The notes below the pieces were generated by a model. That model saw nothing but the letters and a program-made list of their open reading frames with translations, ran no database searches and had not been told where the DNA came from. A DNA stretch of 25,669 nucleotides from Candidatus Poribacteria bacterium (lineage in GTDB: Bacteria; Abyssobacteria; SURF-5). The position numbers and the translations under genes are program-made. The stretch's first letter is position 1. The number at the start of each line of letters is the position of its first letter. The stretch covers positions 1 through 25,669 of the forward strand of contig JACRIR010000097.1 in NCBI GenBank assembly GCA_016215705.1, read 5' to 3'. Below, one piece after another: positions 22,246 to 25,669 of the stretch.

Positions 22246-24720
22246 ATGGCGCAGACCGCCACATGTATCCCGGTCTTATCTCCTCAAGAGGATCGGATCG
22301 AGAAGGGGCTTCCACTTGGACTGGTAAGCGAGGAGGCTCAGCGGAGTCGGGCCAGAATCCACAGGATGCTGAAAGGCTTTCGTGAGAAACCTATCCGCAT
22401 CAACATCGAGAGGGCGCGCTTGCTGACGGAATCGTTCAAGGAGACGGAAGGCCAGCCGGTCATCTTGAGATGGGGCAAGGCGATGGCTCATATCCTCCGA
22501 AACATTTCGGTCCATATCGACGAGGATGAATTGATCGTGGGAAGCGCCGGTCCGCCCGGGCGTTACGCCATTCTGTTCCCGGAACTCGAGGAGCAGTTTT
22601 TCAGTGAGAACGTAAGGCCGACGGAGCCCGGTGAGAAACTCCTCCTGACCGAAGAGGACGCAAAGATTATCAATGAAGAACTCCGCCCCTATTGGATGGG
22701 CAAACAATATCACACGGCTTACATGAACGGCCTGCCGGATGACACACGCAGCCTGATCGAGATGCTCTGCATAGTCACTCCCACGGCGACCGCACGCACG
22801 TGTCTCGCGTGGAATCATGACTATGAAAAGGTTCTGAAGCGCGGGATCAGGGGAATCAAGGAAGAAGCCAAGGCAAAGCTGGCTGCGCTCGATCCGATGA
22901 ACCCCAAGGATCGAGTTGAAAAAGAGCCGTTCCTCAAAGCCGCGCTCATGGTCTGCGACGCCATCGTCGAGTTCGCCCACCGACACGCCCGGCTTGCCGA
23001 AAGCATGGCCGCCGAAGAGCCTGATGAGGAGAGAAAGAAAGAGCTTCTGACGATTGCCGCGGTTTGCAGGCGCGTTCCCGAGAATCCTGCTGAGACGTTT
23101 CATGAAGCGGTTCAGTCCCAGTGGCTTGTTCAAACTGTTTCGCGGCTCGAACAACGCATCGGCGGGACAGTCGGCAACGGAAGAATCGATCAATACTTGT
23201 ATCCATATTACAAGAAGGACGTCGAGGAAGGCCGACTCACGAAGGATGCGGCGCTCGAGCTTCTCGAATGCCTGTGGATAGGCATGGGGAGGAATGTCGA
23301 GATTTACACGATGCCGGGCAACTTCTCATACACCGACGGTTACGCCCACTGGGAGGCCACGACGATCGGCGGCGTGGACGCCTATGGAAAAGACGTAACC
23401 AACGAGTTGTCGTACTTGATGCTCGAATCGAAGAGGGAGTTTCCTCTCAACTATCCCGACCTCGCAGCCCGGATACATTCGGGCACACCCGAGCCGTTCC
23501 TGCACTCGATTGCCCAAACGATCAAGGAGGGCACAGGCTTCCCCAAACTCTTCTTTGATGAGGAGATTATTCCGCTGTTTCTCGCCAAGGGCGGAACGGT
23601 CGAGGAGGCCAACGACTATTGCATTTGCGGATGCACCGAAGCAAAGATGCTGAATCGCGATGCGATCACGACGGGATGCGCCTGGACGAACATGGGCGCA
23701 GTCCTGGAGATGTCATTGAACGACGGCAAACTGAAGCTTTTCGGTGACCGCCAGATTGGAGTCAAGACCGGCGATCCGAGAAGCTTCCGCTCGTATGATG
23801 ACATGTGGAACGCATTCTGCCGGCAGGGCGAGTTCGTGATGAAGCACACTTTCACTCAGCAATATGTGGCGGACACGCTCAAATCGAAATTCATTGCGGC
23901 GCCGATGTCGTCGATGCTGCACGATCTCTGCATGAAGGAATGCAAAGACATGCATTCCGGCCCCATCGAGGGCGCATTGTATCTGGGATTCATCGACACA
24001 CTTGGTTTCGCAACTGCGATAGATTCGCTCGCCGCGATCAAGAAGCTTGTCTTCGATGATGAGAAACTGTCAATGGACGAGTTGCTCGGCGCTCTCGATT
24101 GCAATTTCGAGGGCAAGGAAGCGATACGACAGATGTGCCTGAAAGCTCCGAAATATGGCAACAATGACATATATGCCGATAGCATCGGACGGGACATCGA
24201 GGAGTTCTTTGTCAGGCTGACCCGCAAATACAAGTCGGCCTTCGGCGGAGAACTGGATATTCGATACGTGACGATCACATCGCACATTCCGTTCGGGGCA
24301 GTGCTTGGCGCAACGCCTGACGGAAGAAAGGCCGGAGAGCCCGTTGCCGAGGGCGTGAGCCCGTCGCAAGGCGCTGACACGCACGGACCGACGGCGAGCC
24401 TCGCTTCTATTGCGAGAACCAAGGCGACAGGTTACAAGGAGCGCGCGGCGAGGTTGCTCAATATGAAACTGACTCCGTCCGCGATCCAGGGCCCGAGCGG
24501 CACGAAGAAACTCATGTCGCTGATAAGAACCGCGTGCGACCTGAAGATGTGGCACCTCCAGTTCAATATCATCAACAGAGACACCCTTATCGCAGCCCAA
24601 AAGAATCCGGAAAGATACAGGGACCTGCTTGTGCGAGTGGCGGGCTTCAGCGCGTACTTCGTTGACCTCTCACCGCAATTGCAGGATGAGATTATCAAAA
24701 GGACGGAGCACTCCTTCTGA
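22246..24720 (+). CDS. Glycyl radical enzyme, isethionate-lyase-like family member
   Basis: An 824-residue enzyme of the pyruvate-formate-lyase superfamily. I chose ATG 22246 because GGAGGG lies 7 bases upstream; an ATG at 22231 would overlap that site. The C-terminal RVAGFSAYF carries the radical glycine (G800). GCTE gives the thiyl cysteine C463 and partner E465, the CxE form found in dehydratases and C-S, C-N or decarboxylating lyases, not in true PFL (which has Cys-Cys). Numbered from the upstream ATG the residues become R189, W374, C468, E470, R678 and G805. As I recall, these are the active-site positions reported for isethionate sulfite-lyase. Residues 193 (Ala) and 682 (Ile) differ from the Gln and Phe I recall there. 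A sulfonate or related lyase is therefore possible, but the substrate is not settled. An activase gene follows. Confidence 0.9.
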   Translation: MAQTATCIPVLSPQEDRIEKGLPLGLVSEEAQRSRARIHRMLKGFREKPIRINIERARLLTESFKETEGQPVILRWGKAMAHILRNISVHIDEDELIVGSAGPPGRYAILFPELEEQFFSENVRPTEPGEKLLLTEEDAKIINEELRPYWMGKQYHTAYMNGLPDDTRSLIEMLCIVTPTATARTCLAWNHDYEKVLKRGIRGIKEEAKAKLAALDPMNPKDRVEKEPFLKAALMVCDAIVEFAHRHARLAESMAAEEPDEERKKELLTIAAVCRRVPENPAETFHEAVQSQWLVQTVSRLEQRIGGTVGNGRIDQYLYPYYKKDVEEGRLTKDAALELLECLWIGMGRNVEIYTMPGNFSYTDGYAHWEATTIGGVDAYGKDVTNELSYLMLESKREFPLNYPDLAARIHSGTPEPFLHSIAQTIKEGTGFPKLFFDEEIIPLFLAKGGTVEEANDYCICGCTEAKMLNRDAITTGCAWTNMGAVLEMSLNDGKLKLFGDRQIGVKTGDPRSFRSYDDMWNAFCRQGEFVMKHTFTQQYVADTLKSKFIAAPMSSMLHDLCMKECKDMHSGPIEGALYLGFIDTLGFATAIDSLAAIKKLVFDDEKLSMDELLGALDCNFEGKEAIRQMCLKAPKYGNNDIYADSIGRDIEEFFVRLTRKYKSAFGGELDIRYVTITSHIPFGAVLGATPDGRKAGEPVAEGVSPSQGADTHGPTASLASIARTKATGYKERAARLLNMKLTPSAIQGPSGTKKLMSLIRTACDLKMWHLQFNIINRDTLIAAQKNPERYRDLLVRVAGFSAYFVDLSPQLQDEIIKRTEHSF

Positions 24721-24736
24721 GAAAGAAAAACGGATC

Positions 24737-24829
24737 GAATCCGCAGATTGCGCAGATTTTCACAGATTAAGAGAAGCATTTTCTTAATGAATCGATAGAA
24801 AGCGAAAATCTGCGTGAATCTGCGGATTC
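24737..24829. repeat. Long inverted repeat between glycyl radical enzyme and activase genes
   Basis: Left arm 24737-24761 (GAATCCGCAGATT, then CGCAGATTTTC) and right arm 24804-24829 pair over about 24 bases, with one small bulge and a 42-base loop. The AATCTGCG core is a familiar dispersed intergenic repeat. A related stretch (GTCTGCGAAATCTGCGGAT) lies upstream of the enzyme at about 22131. In the transcript it would form a strong stem that could lower activase expression relative to the enzyme. Confidence 0.6.
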
Positions 24830-24844
24830 CTATGTTTGAGGTCT

Positions 24845-25669
24845 ATGAACAATCGAGATTTGAATCGCGGTTTGATTTTCAACATACAGAAATTCTCTCT
24901 CCATGACGGGTCCGGCATAAGGACACTCGTCTTCCTCAAGGGGTGTCCTCTGTCCTGCAAATGGTGCTCCAACCCGGAGGGGCAGTCTTACACCCAACAA
25001 CTTGCGTTCATTGTGAACAAATGCATCGGGACGGCGGAGTGCGCCTTGTGCATCCGGGCTTGTGATCCGAAGGCGATTGCGGGAACCAATGACGGCAAAG
25101 TTGAAATCAATCGGGAAGTGTGCAACAACTGCGGGAAATGTGTCGACGCCTGTCCTTCGAAGGCGCTCGAGCTTTTCGGCAAGCATATGACCGTCGAGGA
25201 AGTCATAAAGGCCGTCGAAGAAGACAGCAGCTTTTACGTACGCTCCGGCGGCGGCTTGACCCTGAGCGGCGGAGAGCCACTCTCGCAGCCCAGATTCGTC
25301 TTGGAACTGCTCAAGCGGGCTCAAGGCCGAGGCATCGACACCGCGATCGAAACGTCGGGGCTCTGCGCATGGGAAGACCTCGAAGCCGCTTGTCATCACG
25401 TCAATCAACTTTTCTACGATATCAAGTCGCTGGACGCCGCCAAACACAAGTCCTATGCCGGCGTGGATAACAAACCCATACTCGAAAACTTCCTGAGATT
25501 GCGCGTTGCTTTCCCAAACCTTCCAATGACCGTTCGCACTCCCGTCATTCCCGGATTCAACGACTCAACAGAAGATATCAAGGAAATAGTCCTCTTTCTC
25601 AAAAGCGTAAATGGGCCCATCAATTACGAACTCCTCGCGTATCACCGTTTCGGCGAGCAGAAATACCGC
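24845..25669 (+). CDS. Glycyl radical enzyme activating enzyme (radical SAM), 3' truncated by window end
   Basis: 275 residues without a stop; the gene continues beyond the window. It installs the glycyl radical in the preceding enzyme using S-adenosylmethionine and a [4Fe-4S] cluster. The radical-SAM motif is C34-x3-C38-x2-C41 in KGCPLSCKWCSNPEG. An inserted ferredoxin-like domain has C60, C66, C69, C73 and C93, C96, C99, C103, which is typical of activases of dehydratase and lyase-type glycyl radical enzymes but absent from PFL activase. The SAM-binding SGGEP is at 141-145, and VRTPVIPGFND lies farther on. The ATG has GAGG about 5 bases upstream. It follows the enzyme gene by 124 bases that include a large hairpin. 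Pairing with the glycyl radical enzyme is certain by context. Confidence 0.92.
   Translation, partial: MNNRDLNRGLIFNIQKFSLHDGSGIRTLVFLKGCPLSCKWCSNPEGQSYTQQLAFIVNKCIGTAECALCIRACDPKAIAGTNDGKVEINREVCNNCGKCVDACPSKALELFGKHMTVEEVIKAVEEDSSFYVRSGGGLTLSGGEPLSQPRFVLELLKRAQGRGIDTAIETSGLCAWEDLEAACHHVNQLFYDIKSLDAAKHKSYAGVDNKPILENFLRLRVAFPNLPMTVRTPVIPGFNDSTEDIKEIVLFLKSVNGPINYELLAYHRFGEQKYR

Noticed and set aside
22276-23193. A 305-residue open frame on the minus strand opposite the glycyl radical enzyme.
   Set aside because: It is a shadow of a well-supported gene, with no ribosome site or domain seen.

Overview
Organism. The window looks like a chromosomal stretch of an anaerobic bacterium, plausibly Desulfobacterota-like or a neighbouring uncultured lineage. 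I infer this from the gene content: a Mo/W formate dehydrogenase fused to an NADH-dehydrogenase-type module, a glycyl radical enzyme with its oxygen-sensitive activase, sigma-54 regulators, and dispersed intergenic palindromes. The sequence alone does not fix the taxon. No rRNA, tRNA, true CRISPR or intact insertion sequence was found.

Layout. 2-163 is the tail of a polyprenyl-phosphate sugar transferase. 399-1526 is a lipoprotein with a ComEC-like metallo-beta-lactamase domain. 1556-4328 (minus) is a two-component pair: a GAF histidine kinase and an NtrC-type sigma-54 activator. Divergent from it, 5102-11360 (plus) is an operon of a response regulator without a DNA-binding domain, a NuoE-type subunit, a NuoF-type subunit with extra ferredoxin clusters, and the formate dehydrogenase catalytic subunit. 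A convergent penicillin acylase family hydrolase (minus, start revised to 13778) follows. Next come DUF3795, a 48-aa membrane protein, a second metallo-beta-lactamase and a GNAT acetyltransferase (plus), then an SDR oxidoreductase (minus). 17321-18020 is a repeat-rich gap. 18016-21205 (minus) is a MoxR-type AAA+ ATPase with a VWA protein. Divergent from that are a TetR regulator, a glycyl radical enzyme and the start of its activase, which runs off the window end.

How the genes may work together. The kinase, the NtrC-type activator and the NADH-linked formate dehydrogenase look like one regulated unit. A -24/-12 sigma-54-like promoter and upstream palindromes lie before the lone response regulator. 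The most striking observation is that this regulator and the formate dehydrogenase catalytic subunit end in the same ~65-residue LigA-like helical module, which aligns by hand without gaps at about 40% identity. This suggests that the regulator acts on the enzyme complex by protein contact rather than on DNA. The second module, TetR/glycyl radical enzyme/activase, has a near-consensus promoter with a perfect operator-like palindrome. Its catalytic enzyme shares several residue positions with what I recall of isethionate sulfite-lyase.

Several starts were revised using ribosome binding sites or promoters. Two genes were identified by reading the sequence directly: the 48-aa membrane protein and the truncated activase.
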